Positions 52,859-61,537 of a stretch of DNA of 64,000 nucleotides are shown here, one piece after another. The notes under the pieces are model-generated. The model was not told the DNA's origin, did not search any database, and worked only from the letters and a program-made list of their open reading frames with translations. The DNA comes from Bacteroidaceae bacterium (GTDB lineage Bacteria; Bacteroidota; Bacteroidia; Bacteroidales; Bacteroidaceae), in contig JAFQVS010000101.1 of NCBI GenBank assembly GCA_017407905.1, forward strand, positions 1 to 64,000, in the 5' to 3' direction. Both the position numbers and the translations under genes were made by a program. Position 1 is the stretch's first letter; each line of letters begins with the position of its first letter.

Positions 52859-53557
52859 TTACTTCTGCATACGTTGCATATTCTCCTCGGCAGCGGCGAC
52901 GAACATTTTCACAAAATGATTATCCTTGAAACTCTGCGGAGCGTCGGCAAGAATGCCCTCGACCTGCTTGGTCATTAGCGGGTAAGGCATTGCGCTACAC
53001 AATAGCTGAAAGATGCAAGGCCCCAGCACAGTGTTATAATGGTCGCGTATTGTTTTTTCGACAAAGAGGTTCATTGAGTCGCCCACGGCGGCAATTGCCT
53101 CGCGCACCTCGGCCGCGGCACTCTCGGCAGTGTGGCCGTCGAGGATGAGCGCTGTCTCGCGACGCTCAATCTCCATTATGCGACGCTCGAAAACATCTTT
53201 ATCCTCGATGAATCGGGACAATTGGTCGTTCAGATTGGTGCCGCTGACGTTGGCGTCGCGCATTGATAAATTGACGACAATATCGCCGCTCTCGATGATA
53301 ACGGGCATTATGGCCTCCTCGCCGATAAAGAGCGACGTGAGGAAGGGAGCATCAACCTCGCCACTCATCTCGAAGCAGCCGTGCAGAATGTCGCACGAAT
53401 CGACCGTGTGCCACACGCCGCCGCTATCAACCTTGATATATGCCTGCTCGCCATTATAAAAGCCGTCGGTGCTGCCTTTGAGGCTGTATTTTCCCAAGCA
53501 CGAGGCCAATAAAGGCACTAATGCCGCAAAAAGAGAGTATTTCAGTAGTTTGTACAT
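52859..53557 (-). CDS. DUF4369-domain lipoprotein
   Basis: A 232-residue lipoprotein (cysteine C20 in LLASC). An N-terminal DUF4369-like beta domain (KYSLKGSTDGFYNGEQAYIKV, MPVIIESGDIVVNLSM) is followed by a helical region. Unlike the TlpA-type gene at 2662, it has no thioredoxin domain. GC content is host-like, so it lies outside the AT-rich block. Role unknown. Confidence 0.8.
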   Translation of the reverse strand: MYKLLKYSLFAALVPLLASCLGKYSLKGSTDGFYNGEQAYIKVDSGGVWHTVDSCDILHGCFEMSGEVDAPFLTSLFIGEEAIMPVIIESGDIVVNLSMRDANVSGTNLNDQLSRFIEDKDVFERRIMEIERRETALILDGHTAESAAAEVREAIAAVGDSMNLFVEKTIRDHYNTVLGPCIFQLLCSAMPYPLMTKQVEGILADAPQSFKDNHFVKMFVAAAEENMQRMQK

Positions 53558-53745
53558 ATCTTTTGTGTTTCCGAGCGCTAATATAAACAGTAAAGCGGCA
53601 ATTTTCCAAATTGTGCAGCTACATTTACTCTTAAATTATGAAGTTATAACATTTTACAACACTTTCGAGGAGCGCGGGGGAAGATTTTTCCTCCCTCGGC
53701 ACGACTTTTTTGCCACCCGCTTGCGAGTATCAACATTTTTTAATG

Positions 53746-53753
53746 TATCTTCG
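53746..53753 (+). promoter_or_regulatory. -7 element for the S46 peptidase gene
   Basis: TATCTTCG fits TAnnTTCG and lies 34 bases before the ATG at 53788. Confidence 0.55.
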
Positions 53754-53787
53754 CGAATTATTCATAAATACATTAAACTAATAGAAT

Positions 53788-55923
53788 ATGAAGAAATTTT
53801 TCTTTTCGTTGATTGCAGCCCTTATGATACTGCCCGCACAGGTTAAGGCCGACGAGGGTATGTGGTTGCTGCAACTTATGCGCAGTCAGAATCTTGAAGA
53901 CCGTATGCGCGAGCTTGGCCTTGAAATTTCGGCCGATGACATTTACTCGCCCGATGCCCCCTCGCTCAAGGATGCCATCGGTATTTTCGGTGGTGGCTGC
54001 ACAGGTGAGATTGTATCGCCCAACGGCCTCATCTTCACCAACCACCACTGCGGATACAGCTACATTCAGCAGCTGAGTACAGTGGAGCACAACTACCTTA
54101 AGGATGGTTTCTGGTCGAAGAGTTATGCCGAGGAGCTTCCCTGCGAGGACATCAGCTTTACTTTTGTCGTAAAAATCAAAGACGTTACCGACGAGATTAA
54201 CAACCGCATTGCCGACGGTCGTATGAGCGAGCAAGAGAGTTTCTCGGCCTCGAAACTGCGCGGCATAGGACAGGAGCTTTTTGCCGCCGACAACAGCATC
54301 GAGAATAAAAAGTATCTATACGCCGAGCTCAAGCCCTATTTCGAGGGCAACAAGTACTACCTTGTTTATTACAAGCGTTACACCGACGTACGCCTCGTAG
54401 CCACCCCTCCCTCGTCAATAGGTAAGTTCGGTGGCGAGACAGACAATTGGATGTGGCCCCGCCACACGGGCGACTTTTCGGTGTTCCGCGTCTATGGCGA
54501 CGAGAATGGCAATCCCGCTGCATACAACAAGAGCAACAAGCCTCTGAGCACCCCCAAGCACCTCGCAATATCGCTTGCAGGACAGGAGGTTGGCGACTAT
54601 GCAATGATTATGGGATTCCCCGGCAGCACATCACGCTTCCTAACGGGCGGCGAGGTTAGGAGCCGTATGTACAACAGCAACGAGCCTCGCATTGCAATGC
54701 GCGACGCAGCCCTGAAAGTAATACGCGAGGAGATGGCCAAGAGCGAAGAGGCCACCATACAATATGCCAACAAATTGGCCCGCATAAGCAACTATTGGAA
54801 AAACTCAATAGGTATGAACAAGGCCATCGTTGACAATAAGGTTGTCGAGAAGAAATTGGCCGGCGAGGTAAAATTCAAGGAGTTTGCACAGAGCGTGGGC
54901 AACAGCGAGTATGCACAGGTGGTGGATAGGATTAACGCCACAGTCGAGGAGAATGCCCGTATGCTGTACCTTATGACACTCACAAGCGAGTTGATAATGA
55001 ACACCGAGTTCATTTATCGCAACCTTTCGAGCGGCAACAAAGAGCTTCTGAGCACCCCCGAGCGTCTGAGCGGAATATACGAGTGGCTGCACGACCGCGA
55101 CTACAATCACGAGATTGACCGTCGAATAGCAAAGGCAACCCTCCCCCTCTACATCTCACTGACAAAGCCCGAGGAGCGCGGCGATTATCTGAACCAGATT
55201 GAGAAGAAGTACAAAGGCAATTGGGAAAAATATATCGACTATGTTTACGACAACTCAATCCTTAGCAACAAGAAGAATTTCGACAAATTCATAAAAAAGC
55301 CCGAGCTCAAGAAACTTGAGAAAGACCCCGCTTATCAGTTGCGTAACGCAATTTTCGACATTTATACGCAGCTCGTGGGCCGGAATGCCACCTACTCGGC
55401 TACAATCAACCCGCTGCACAAGACCTATCTTAAGGGCCTCTTGGAAATGGCAGCCGGAAAGCCCGTTGCCCCCGATGCCAACTTTACGATGCGTCTGACA
55501 TTCGGCAGCGTGAAGCCCTACGAGCCCCGCGACGGCGTTACATACAACCACTACACAACCCTCAAGGGAGTGATGGAGAAGGAGAATCCCGAGAACAGCG
55601 AGTTTATTGTGCCCGCACGCCTAAAGGAGCTTTACAACAGAAAGGATTATGGAGAGTATGCGCTGCCCAACGGCGAGCTTCCCGTGGCATTCCTCACAAC
55701 AAACGATATTACCGGCGGAAACAGCGGCAGCGGCGTGCTCAATGCTCGCGGCGAGCTCATTGGCTTGGCATTCGACGGCAATTGGGAGTCGCTCAGTGGC
55801 GATATTACCTTTGACGATAATCTGCAACGCTGCATAAACGTCGATATTCGTTACGTGCTGTTTGTGATTGATAAATTCGGCGGTTGCAAGCGCATTATCG
55901 ACGAGCTTACTATCGTAAAATAG
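53788..55923 (+). CDS. S46 family dipeptidyl peptidase (DPP7-like)
   Basis: A 711-residue periplasmic serine exopeptidase that removes N-terminal dipeptides, typical of peptide-feeding Bacteroidetes. It has a signal peptide (to about residue 21), catalytic His in FTNHHCGYSY near residue 89, Asp in WPRHTGDFSVF, and Ser in GGNSGSGVLN. Eighteen residues after that Ser is Gly (AFDGNWE); the equivalent position is Arg in acidic-residue-specific DPP11, so DPP7-like hydrophobic P1 preference is more likely. Confidence 0.9.
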   Translation: MKKFFFSLIAALMILPAQVKADEGMWLLQLMRSQNLEDRMRELGLEISADDIYSPDAPSLKDAIGIFGGGCTGEIVSPNGLIFTNHHCGYSYIQQLSTVEHNYLKDGFWSKSYAEELPCEDISFTFVVKIKDVTDEINNRIADGRMSEQESFSASKLRGIGQELFAADNSIENKKYLYAELKPYFEGNKYYLVYYKRYTDVRLVATPPSSIGKFGGETDNWMWPRHTGDFSVFRVYGDENGNPAAYNKSNKPLSTPKHLAISLAGQEVGDYAMIMGFPGSTSRFLTGGEVRSRMYNSNEPRIAMRDAALKVIREEMAKSEEATIQYANKLARISNYWKNSIGMNKAIVDNKVVEKKLAGEVKFKEFAQSVGNSEYAQVVDRINATVEENARMLYLMTLTSELIMNTEFIYRNLSSGNKELLSTPERLSGIYEWLHDRDYNHEIDRRIAKATLPLYISLTKPEERGDYLNQIEKKYKGNWEKYIDYVYDNSILSNKKNFDKFIKKPELKKLEKDPAYQLRNAIFDIYTQLVGRNATYSATINPLHKTYLKGLLEMAAGKPVAPDANFTMRLTFGSVKPYEPRDGVTYNHYTTLKGVMEKENPENSEFIVPARLKELYNRKDYGEYALPNGELPVAFLTTNDITGGNSGSGVLNARGELIGLAFDGNWESLSGDITFDDNLQRCINVDIRYVLFVIDKFGGCKRIIDELTIVK

Positions 55924-55945
55924 GCCTCATCGACCATACCAAACA

Positions 55946-55973
55946 AAAAAACTCCCTATAAAGGGAGTTTTTT
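55946..55973. terminator. Bidirectional terminator after the S46 peptidase gene
   Basis: A 12-bp stem (55946-55957 with 55962-55973) around ATAA, with six A before and six T after. It separates convergent genes. Confidence 0.9.
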
Positions 55974-55999
55974 GTTTTTATAGTACTAACCGAGAGCAA

Positions 56000-56335
56000 T
56001 TATTTCTCTTTTTCAATCTCTTGCGGGATGCGGAACGAGGTATAAAGTTCGAAAAGGGCGCCGATGAACATTGCCACTATCCACTCGTTGCGCACGTGCG
56101 TGAACATAAGCACTCCGGCAGCCACAAGGCATATTGCGCCTATCTGCTGCTGAAAAACAAGACGTCGCAGCACGAAACTGCGGCTGCGGGGACGAGCAAA
56201 AAACTGAGCTACGGCAAAGAGCAGGGCACCAGCCGTGTAGATATATGCCGCCTCCTGTGGGAAGGCCATCTTCAGCGCGGCACCCAAAAGAAGCACCACG
56301 GCACCCACCTTATATAATATGTTTATCATTTTCAT
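56000..56335 (-). CDS. Small membrane protein
   Basis: A 111-residue inner-membrane protein with three to four hydrophobic segments (VGAVVLLLGAALKMAF, AAYIYTAGALLFAVAQFF, IGAICLVAAGVLMF, WIVAMFIGALFELY). The start is ATG 56335 (MKMINILYK); an ATG two codons later is possible. It lies 16 bases downstream of the DivIC/FtsB-like gene, so it is probably cotranscribed. Function unknown. Confidence 0.75.
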   Translation of the reverse strand: MKMINILYKVGAVVLLLGAALKMAFPQEAAYIYTAGALLFAVAQFFARPRSRSFVLRRLVFQQQIGAICLVAAGVLMFTHVRNEWIVAMFIGALFELYTSFRIPQEIEKEK

Positions 56336-56351
56336 AAAAGAGAGTGATAGA

Positions 56352-56651
56352 CTAATCCTCGACAATAAAAACATCCTCATTTTCGAGCTGCATATCATAC
56401 TTCTCGCGTGCGACCTTCTCCATAACAACAACGTCGCGGTCGAGCTCGTTGAGTTTCTCTTCGAGGGCATCGTGCTGCTCGTGAAGCTCCTCAATCTCGG
56501 AGTTTAGCGAGGCAATCTCGCGCTGATTATGTATGTGCCTCAGCAGATTGTTCTCGTCGAAAAGCACAATTATGGCAAGAAAGGCCAACGTAACCGCAAG
56601 GTATTTGTGCCTCACTATCCATTTGAAAATATCGGCTATACTGTCGTTCAT
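56352..56651 (-). CDS. Septum formation initiator (DivIC/FtsB-like)
   Basis: A 99-residue bitopic membrane protein. One membrane segment (about 17-32, YLAVTLAFLAIIVLF) is followed by a coiled coil (SLNSEIEELHEQHDALEEKL) and the family's C-terminal block EKVAREKYDMQ. It acts in the divisome at the septum. A -7-like TATCTTCG lies upstream on the minus strand (56679-56672). Confidence 0.9.
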   Translation of the reverse strand: MNDSIADIFKWIVRHKYLAVTLAFLAIIVLFDENNLLRHIHNQREIASLNSEIEELHEQHDALEEKLNELDRDVVVMEKVAREKYDMQLENEDVFIVED

Positions 56652-56671
56652 AATTATTAAGATTAAGTTTG

Positions 56672-56679
56672 CGAAGATA
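56672..56679 (-). promoter_or_regulatory. -7 element for the DivIC/FtsB-like gene
   Basis: The minus strand reads TATCTTCG, 20 bases upstream of the start codon. Confidence 0.45.
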
Positions 56680-56862
56680 GGAATTTTTTATTTCACTCGT
56701 ACGATAATTGGCCGAATTTATTTTATCGTTTTTTTATTATCGACGAGAATTGGTGCTTAAGCACGAATCTTTTTCAGGAACAAGAAATAAAGTCCGCAGC
56801 TGTTTTCCTCGGCCCGAGCAAAGAAAAACCGGCCCTATGGCGCAAATTAACTAAAAATCACT

Positions 56863-56870
56863 ACATTTGC
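56863..56870 (+). promoter_or_regulatory. -7 element for the PD-(D/E)XK nuclease operon
   Basis: TACATTTG, a full consensus match, 26 bases before the ATG at 56897. Confidence 0.55.
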
Positions 56871-56896
56871 CGTAAACCACAAAACAATCAGCCATT

Positions 56897-58165
56897 ATGA
56901 CCGAGACCGAAGACCTGCTGACCAAATACAATGTAGATTCCCGCAACAGGAGGCTGCGCGACTATTACGAGGCCGACAATCTGTGGCGCACACTACGTAT
57001 AGAGCGCGACGAGAATAAGCACAGCGCCTTTATAGCGTGGTTGCTCGGCAAAGAGGCCAACGGCGCAAACAGCTCGCTATACAAATTCCTGAACCTTATA
57101 ATCCGCACCGAGACTACCGACCCTCGTGCTGAATACAACGAGCTGAAAAAGAGCATATTACTGTGCCGACTAAGAATAAATTCGGCACAAATAACAACAG
57201 AGAGGAGCATCTGCGCATTATCCCGGATTAGATGCAACGACCGCATAGACATATATGCCGAGTGCGAAATTTCGGGCGTCGGCGACTATACAAGGCTCGA
57301 AATTTTCATCGAGAACAAAATAGGCTCGGGCGAGGGTAAGCGTAAGACCGCGTGCAAAATATCTGCCCCCACGCCTCGGGAGCAGGAGTATCTGAGGCTC
57401 GAACAGACACAGCGTTACTATCTGGCCTGTGGCAAAGAGAACCGGCTGCGCAAGCAACCGTTCGACGAGAATAGGACACTGCAACTCTTCGTCTTTCTGA
57501 CCGCCAACAGACAACCGCCCGCCGAGGAGCATTTTGTAACAATCACATATCAGAACTTAGTCGATTTTATCTTAGAGCCCTATTTGCAGCAAGAAGATAT
57601 TGACGCACACACAACAGCCACAATAAAAGAGTATCTGCGCATTTTAGGTAACCCCATCAACAACGACATAATTATGGCAACAACAAGCGAAGAAAAGGAG
57701 CTATTGATTGACTTTTACAAGCGCAACGAAGACCTCTTCAGACGAGCATTGGAGGTGATGCGCGACAATGCCGACACCGAGGAAGAGGAGAAAGAGTACA
57801 CGACAATGCTCGCCTCAATGAGCAAGAGCCGCACGCGCCGCTTCTTCAGCCTCAACGGCAGCGACAAAAAATATATGATGTACGAGATTGTAGCCGAATT
57901 TGTAAAATTCTTATGCCGCGACGGCCTTAGCTTCGAGCAGATTGAGCAGAAGATAAGAGACTACACAAAGGAGCCGTCGCAGTGCCATATATCGACCAAC
58001 AGAAGCGAGGTAAAAAGAGGCGAAAAGAGCTTCGAGGCCGAGTTTGAGGGCACCACATTCTACGTAACAAAAGAGTGGGGACGAGGACTGAAAGGACGTA
58101 ATTTCGACGGTCTGCTCTCGGGGATAAAGAAAGATTACCCCGCCTTTGACGTTCAAGAAAAATAA
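56897..58165 (+). CDS. PD-(D/E)XK nuclease family protein
   Basis: A 422-residue predicted nuclease of the PDDEXK_4 group. Core residues are visible: an N-terminal helix ENKHSAFIAWLL (36-50), D118 in RIDIYAECE, the E-x-K element IENKIGSGE (E139, K141), and a following QTQRYY segment. A C-terminal domain (about 260-420) is unfamiliar. The gene is followed after 6 bases by a conserved unknown, forming a two-gene unit. A defence or DNA-processing role is plausible but not shown. Confidence 0.82.
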   Translation: MTETEDLLTKYNVDSRNRRLRDYYEADNLWRTLRIERDENKHSAFIAWLLGKEANGANSSLYKFLNLIIRTETTDPRAEYNELKKSILLCRLRINSAQITTERSICALSRIRCNDRIDIYAECEISGVGDYTRLEIFIENKIGSGEGKRKTACKISAPTPREQEYLRLEQTQRYYLACGKENRLRKQPFDENRTLQLFVFLTANRQPPAEEHFVTITYQNLVDFILEPYLQQEDIDAHTTATIKEYLRILGNPINNDIIMATTSEEKELLIDFYKRNEDLFRRALEVMRDNADTEEEEKEYTTMLASMSKSRTRRFFSLNGSDKKYMMYEIVAEFVKFLCRDGLSFEQIEQKIRDYTKEPSQCHISTNRSEVKRGEKSFEAEFEGTTFYVTKEWGRGLKGRNFDGLLSGIKKDYPAFDVQEK

Positions 58166-58171
58166 AACAGT

Positions 58172-59080
58172 ATGTCGGACAAGGCAATATTGGTGCAATT
58201 CACACACCCCGGTGGCCAGCACACACTAAACGCAAAAGAGCAAAAAAGCGGCATAAAAGAGTGGAACTACGGCCCGCACAGACGCAAATTCCTAAAAGCC
58301 GAGGGACGCTACGCTCAAAAGGACGGCACCCTCTCGCCGAGGATGCAGCTACTTTTCTGGGGCGAGTGGGAACCTACCTCACAAGCCACTGCCATAGAGC
58401 ACTCCGAGGGCAGCGGAATTATGCCCAAGATGGTGCACGAGCCTTTTTTATACAAAGAGAATGGGATGCTCATCACCCCGCCGGGAAAAGACAGCCGGGG
58501 CCGCACCCGCCAAAATACCGACCCCTTTGTTTTTGGCGAATGCTTTCTGTACAGCTGTTGCAAGCAGCGGAAAAGGATAAAAAAGAGCAATCGCACGAAA
58601 TTTACAAGGATGGGGCGCCTGACAGCGGGCAGCATAATTCTTTTCGGCTCGACAATATCGCGTAAAGAGGGCGGCCCATATTTTGTGCTCGACACGCTGT
58701 TTGTTGTTGACGAGCAGAAAGAATACACAAAGGAAAAAAGTCTGAACGAATTTATTCCCCACGATTACAGCGAGATTATGGGCTTCGAGCATTGGGCCGA
58801 CGATTATAATTTTGTGTGCTACAAAGGGGCAACAGCCCGACGTCCCATAAATGGGATGTTCAGCTTCGTTCCCTGCAAGCCCTGCGCCGAGGGGGTGGCA
58901 GGCTTTCCGCGCGTGAGGCTCGGGAGCGGCGATTTTAATTTCATCACCGATAATCTGAACGCCGCACCAAAATACAGCAGCCACGATAATATAAAGGAGG
59001 TGTGGGAGCGACTATGCGATATTGTCAGGCAGCAGGGGTTTGAATTGGGCGTAGATTTCTGCTACAATTATCGCCACTGA
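58172..59080 (+). CDS. Conserved protein of unknown function, partner of the PD-(D/E)XK nuclease
   Basis: A 302-residue soluble protein with distinctive segments: ILVQFTHPGGQHT, WNYGPHRRKFLKAEGRYA, LLFWGEWEPTSQA, and QNTDPFVFGECFLYSCCKQ. I recall widely scattered hypothetical proteins with this pattern but no assigned function. No membrane segment or signal peptide is present. Its coupling to a nuclease gene suggests they act together. Confidence 0.72.
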   Translation: MSDKAILVQFTHPGGQHTLNAKEQKSGIKEWNYGPHRRKFLKAEGRYAQKDGTLSPRMQLLFWGEWEPTSQATAIEHSEGSGIMPKMVHEPFLYKENGMLITPPGKDSRGRTRQNTDPFVFGECFLYSCCKQRKRIKKSNRTKFTRMGRLTAGSIILFGSTISRKEGGPYFVLDTLFVVDEQKEYTKEKSLNEFIPHDYSEIMGFEHWADDYNFVCYKGATARRPINGMFSFVPCKPCAEGVAGFPRVRLGSGDFNFITDNLNAAPKYSSHDNIKEVWERLCDIVRQQGFELGVDFCYNYRH

Positions 59081-59095
59081 CACTGCACACGCACA

Positions 59096-59779
59096 CTATC
59101 CCACCCCGAGGTCGGTGTTACTAATGAGAATCTCGGCCTTAGGATTATCTTTCAGCCTCGGATAGAGCTCGGCGACGAACCATCGGGCAAGCTCGTCGTC
59201 GCGCCGCACGGTGGTGCTGTTGTTGCAAAAGAGGTTTACGCTGAAGTATTCAAAGTAACGCTCGGCAAGGGCAATGTCGTCGAGGATGCGCCGGCGGCTG
59301 TCGCCCACGGTGCAGCACAGCAGGCACACTCCACGAAAATAACGGGCAACGTCGGCGGGGGTTACGTCGGCGGGGACACCTTTGTTCCACGCGCGACGCA
59401 ACTGCGCATCGAAGCTCTCGATGCCGCAGCGGAATTTTACGGTGGCCGGGGCGAATCGGGCCGCAAAGGCCTTGAGGCGGTGGCGGTACATATAGTGCGC
59501 CTCGAACCAAAGGGTGTGTATCTGCTTCTCCTTTACTACCGCGGATATTAGGTCGAGCGTCTCTTCGTCAATCTCCATTGCCGAGCCCGAGTTTATAATA
59601 TCGAGCACGCCATAAACTCCCGTAACCCGTTGCAGAAGCTCGCGGTTGAGCGCAAAGGGTGCGGACGAGGCGTCGGTGTGATAATCGCAGAATGTGCATC
59701 CCCGCCAGCGGCAGCCTCTGCCCTGTATGAGCAGAAACTCGCGCTTCATTCCCTTGTCAATTACCGAGTATCTGTCCAT
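59096..59779 (-). CDS. Radical-SAM-like protein next to a queuosine-precursor transporter
   Basis: A 227-residue protein with a cysteine cluster GRGCRWRGCTFCDYH (C23, C28, C31), giving CX4CX2C rather than the usual CX3CX2C of radical SAM enzymes. A shortened barrel-like region follows (DIINSGSAMEIDEETLDLI, VKFRCGIESFD). The gene overlaps the transporter gene by 23 bases; a start at 59749 would remove the overlap. The association suggests a role in queuosine or 7-deazaguanine salvage, which is inference. Confidence 0.72.
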   Translation of the reverse strand: MDRYSVIDKGMKREFLLIQGRGCRWRGCTFCDYHTDASSAPFALNRELLQRVTGVYGVLDIINSGSAMEIDEETLDLISAVVKEKQIHTLWFEAHYMYRHRLKAFAARFAPATVKFRCGIESFDAQLRRAWNKGVPADVTPADVARYFRGVCLLCCTVGDSRRRILDDIALAERYFEYFSVNLFCNNSTTVRRDDELARWFVAELYPRLKDNPKAEILISNTDLGVG

Positions 59780-60455
59780 TGTGGCGCTCTTTTAATATGT
59801 AACGTTTGAGTGCAAGAATCACGGCGTAGGCCATCGGGGTGCCAAAGAAGGTCTCTATTCCCAATTTCATAAAATACTGAAGGGCTATCATCAGCAACAG
59901 GTCGCGCAGGGTGAGTGTACCCAAAAAGGCGATGAGCACAAAGGGCACTGTGTCGAGCAGATAGCCCACGACCGAGCTTCCTATGGTGCGCACCCACAGG
60001 AAGCGCCCTTTTGTGCGTCTTTTTATGCGTTCCATAAGCCACGCGTTCGAGAGCTCGCCCAGCAGAAAGCCCACAAGCGAGCCTACGACAATGCGCGGCA
60101 CGTACGAGAATATGTGATTATAGGCTGTGGCTGTGCCGTCGAGGTAAGAGGGCGAGGGCATCCACACGCCTATCTGCGTGCATACGACAAGCAGGATATT
60201 GCACAAGAGTGTCGTCCAGATGACGCCTCGGGCAGTCTTGTAGCCCCAAATTTCGGTTAGAACGTCGCCCAGCATATAGGCAAAGGGAAAGGTTATTGTC
60301 CCCGCGTCGAAATAGAAGAGGTCGAGCAGGCCTACAACCTTGACTGCCATTATATTGGAGACTAAATAGGAGGTAACAAAGAGAGCTGTTACGACGATTA
60401 GCGGCATTGTGCCGCCTGCTCGGTTTTTGAAAGGGTTGTCCGATACCTTGTTCAT
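59757..60455 (-). CDS. Queuosine precursor transporter (YhhQ family)
   Basis: A 232-residue inner-membrane protein with about six hydrophobic segments. Family hallmarks are SYLVSNIMAVKVV near residue 30, TFPFAYMLGDVLTEIWGYKTAR near 55-77, and the GELSNAWLMERIKRRT loop. Relatives import 7-cyano- or 7-aminomethyl-7-deazaguanine for tRNA queuosine synthesis. It is cotranscribed with the overlapping radical-SAM-like gene. Confidence 0.9.
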   Translation of the reverse strand: MNKVSDNPFKNRAGGTMPLIVVTALFVTSYLVSNIMAVKVVGLLDLFYFDAGTITFPFAYMLGDVLTEIWGYKTARGVIWTTLLCNILLVVCTQIGVWMPSPSYLDGTATAYNHIFSYVPRIVVGSLVGFLLGELSNAWLMERIKRRTKGRFLWVRTIGSSVVGYLLDTVPFVLIAFLGTLTLRDLLLMIALQYFMKLGIETFFGTPMAYAVILALKRYILKERHNGQILGN

Positions 60456-60597
60456 AATGTTTTATTGTTTATGGGTTGCAAAAATAATATTTTTAGTGAT
60501 TCTAAACTACTCTTTTAGGCATTAAAGTGCTTCTGTGCCGAAGAATATATGGAAAAAGGCTATTGGAGAATCCATTAACGGCTGTCGTTTTTTTGCT

Positions 60598-60605
60598 TAT
60601 CTTTG
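60598..60605 (+). promoter_or_regulatory. -7 element for the TauE/SafE gene
   Basis: TATCTTTG, a full consensus match, 30 bases before the chosen start at 60636. Confidence 0.6.
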
Positions 60606-60635
60606 CAACGGGTAAAGAGTATAAGCCCACAGAAA

Positions 60636-61355
60636 ATGCAGACACTGTTATATATATTTCTTTTGACCATCGGAGCCAGCATCATACAGCGCATAAGCGG
60701 CTTTGGGTTCGGGATTTTCGTAATGATGTTTTTCCCCTATTTTCTGCCGTCGTATGGCGAGGCTACCACACTGTCGGGACTTTTGGCGGGTAGCACTGCC
60801 TTAATGATAGCCATACGCTACTACAAGCACATTGAGTGGCGGCTGATGGCGCCGCTACTCGTAATAAATCTTTTTGTGTCGTTTGCTGCCATCGAGTATA
60901 TGGCTACGCTCAGCGGCGCCACGCTCAAGAGGTGCTTCGGGGCGGTGTTTGTGCTCATAACTCTCTATTTTCTCTTTTTCGAGGGCAAAAGGAAACTGCC
61001 GCGAAATTGGTGGGTAAAGGGCTCGCTGGGCACTCTCAGTGGCATAATGGGTGGGATGTTCGCAATGCCCGGGCCGCCGCTCGTGCTCTACTGCATAAGT
61101 AATATCGAGGGTAAAATGGCCTATATTGCCACGCTGCAAGCCTTTTCGGTGCTGCTGAACATCTTCTACACACTCTTTAGGGCAAGGGTGGGATTTTTTG
61201 GCGAGCAGACACTCTCTTGGTGGGGCGTCGGACTGCTGGGAGCCATCGTAGGCGCAAGCGTGGGGACGCGTCTTTTTGCTTACATAAGTGCCGAGGCCCT
61301 GAAAAAGATTGTCTATCTGCTGCTGCTTGTAAGCGGCATTGTGGCTATGCTGTAA
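60636..61355 (+). CDS. TauE/SafE family membrane permease
   Basis: A 239-residue inner-membrane protein with about seven to eight hydrophobic segments. It has the family's repeated pattern: an N-terminal IQRISGFGFGIFVMMFF block and a C-terminal LSGIMGGMFAMPGPPLVLY block. Members export sulfite or other sulfur anions, but the substrate here is unknown. I chose ATG 60636 (MQTLLYIFLL) rather than a TTG at 60603, which overlaps the -7 element. Confidence 0.87.
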   Translation: MQTLLYIFLLTIGASIIQRISGFGFGIFVMMFFPYFLPSYGEATTLSGLLAGSTALMIAIRYYKHIEWRLMAPLLVINLFVSFAAIEYMATLSGATLKRCFGAVFVLITLYFLFFEGKRKLPRNWWVKGSLGTLSGIMGGMFAMPGPPLVLYCISNIEGKMAYIATLQAFSVLLNIFYTLFRARVGFFGEQTLSWWGVGLLGAIVGASVGTRLFAYISAEALKKIVYLLLLVSGIVAML

Positions 61356-61537
61356 AAGCCCGAATGAGAAGCTTTACAGGCTAAAAACAGAATATTGCAG
61401 CATTTTTTCCGAATTTTTCTTTGTTTTTTACATCAAACAACTATATTTGCGGAAACTACATTATGGTTGTTTGTATTTACAAACAATCGGCTCGAACGAA
61501 GGATACATATACAATAACCCCATAAATATGTTGAGCT

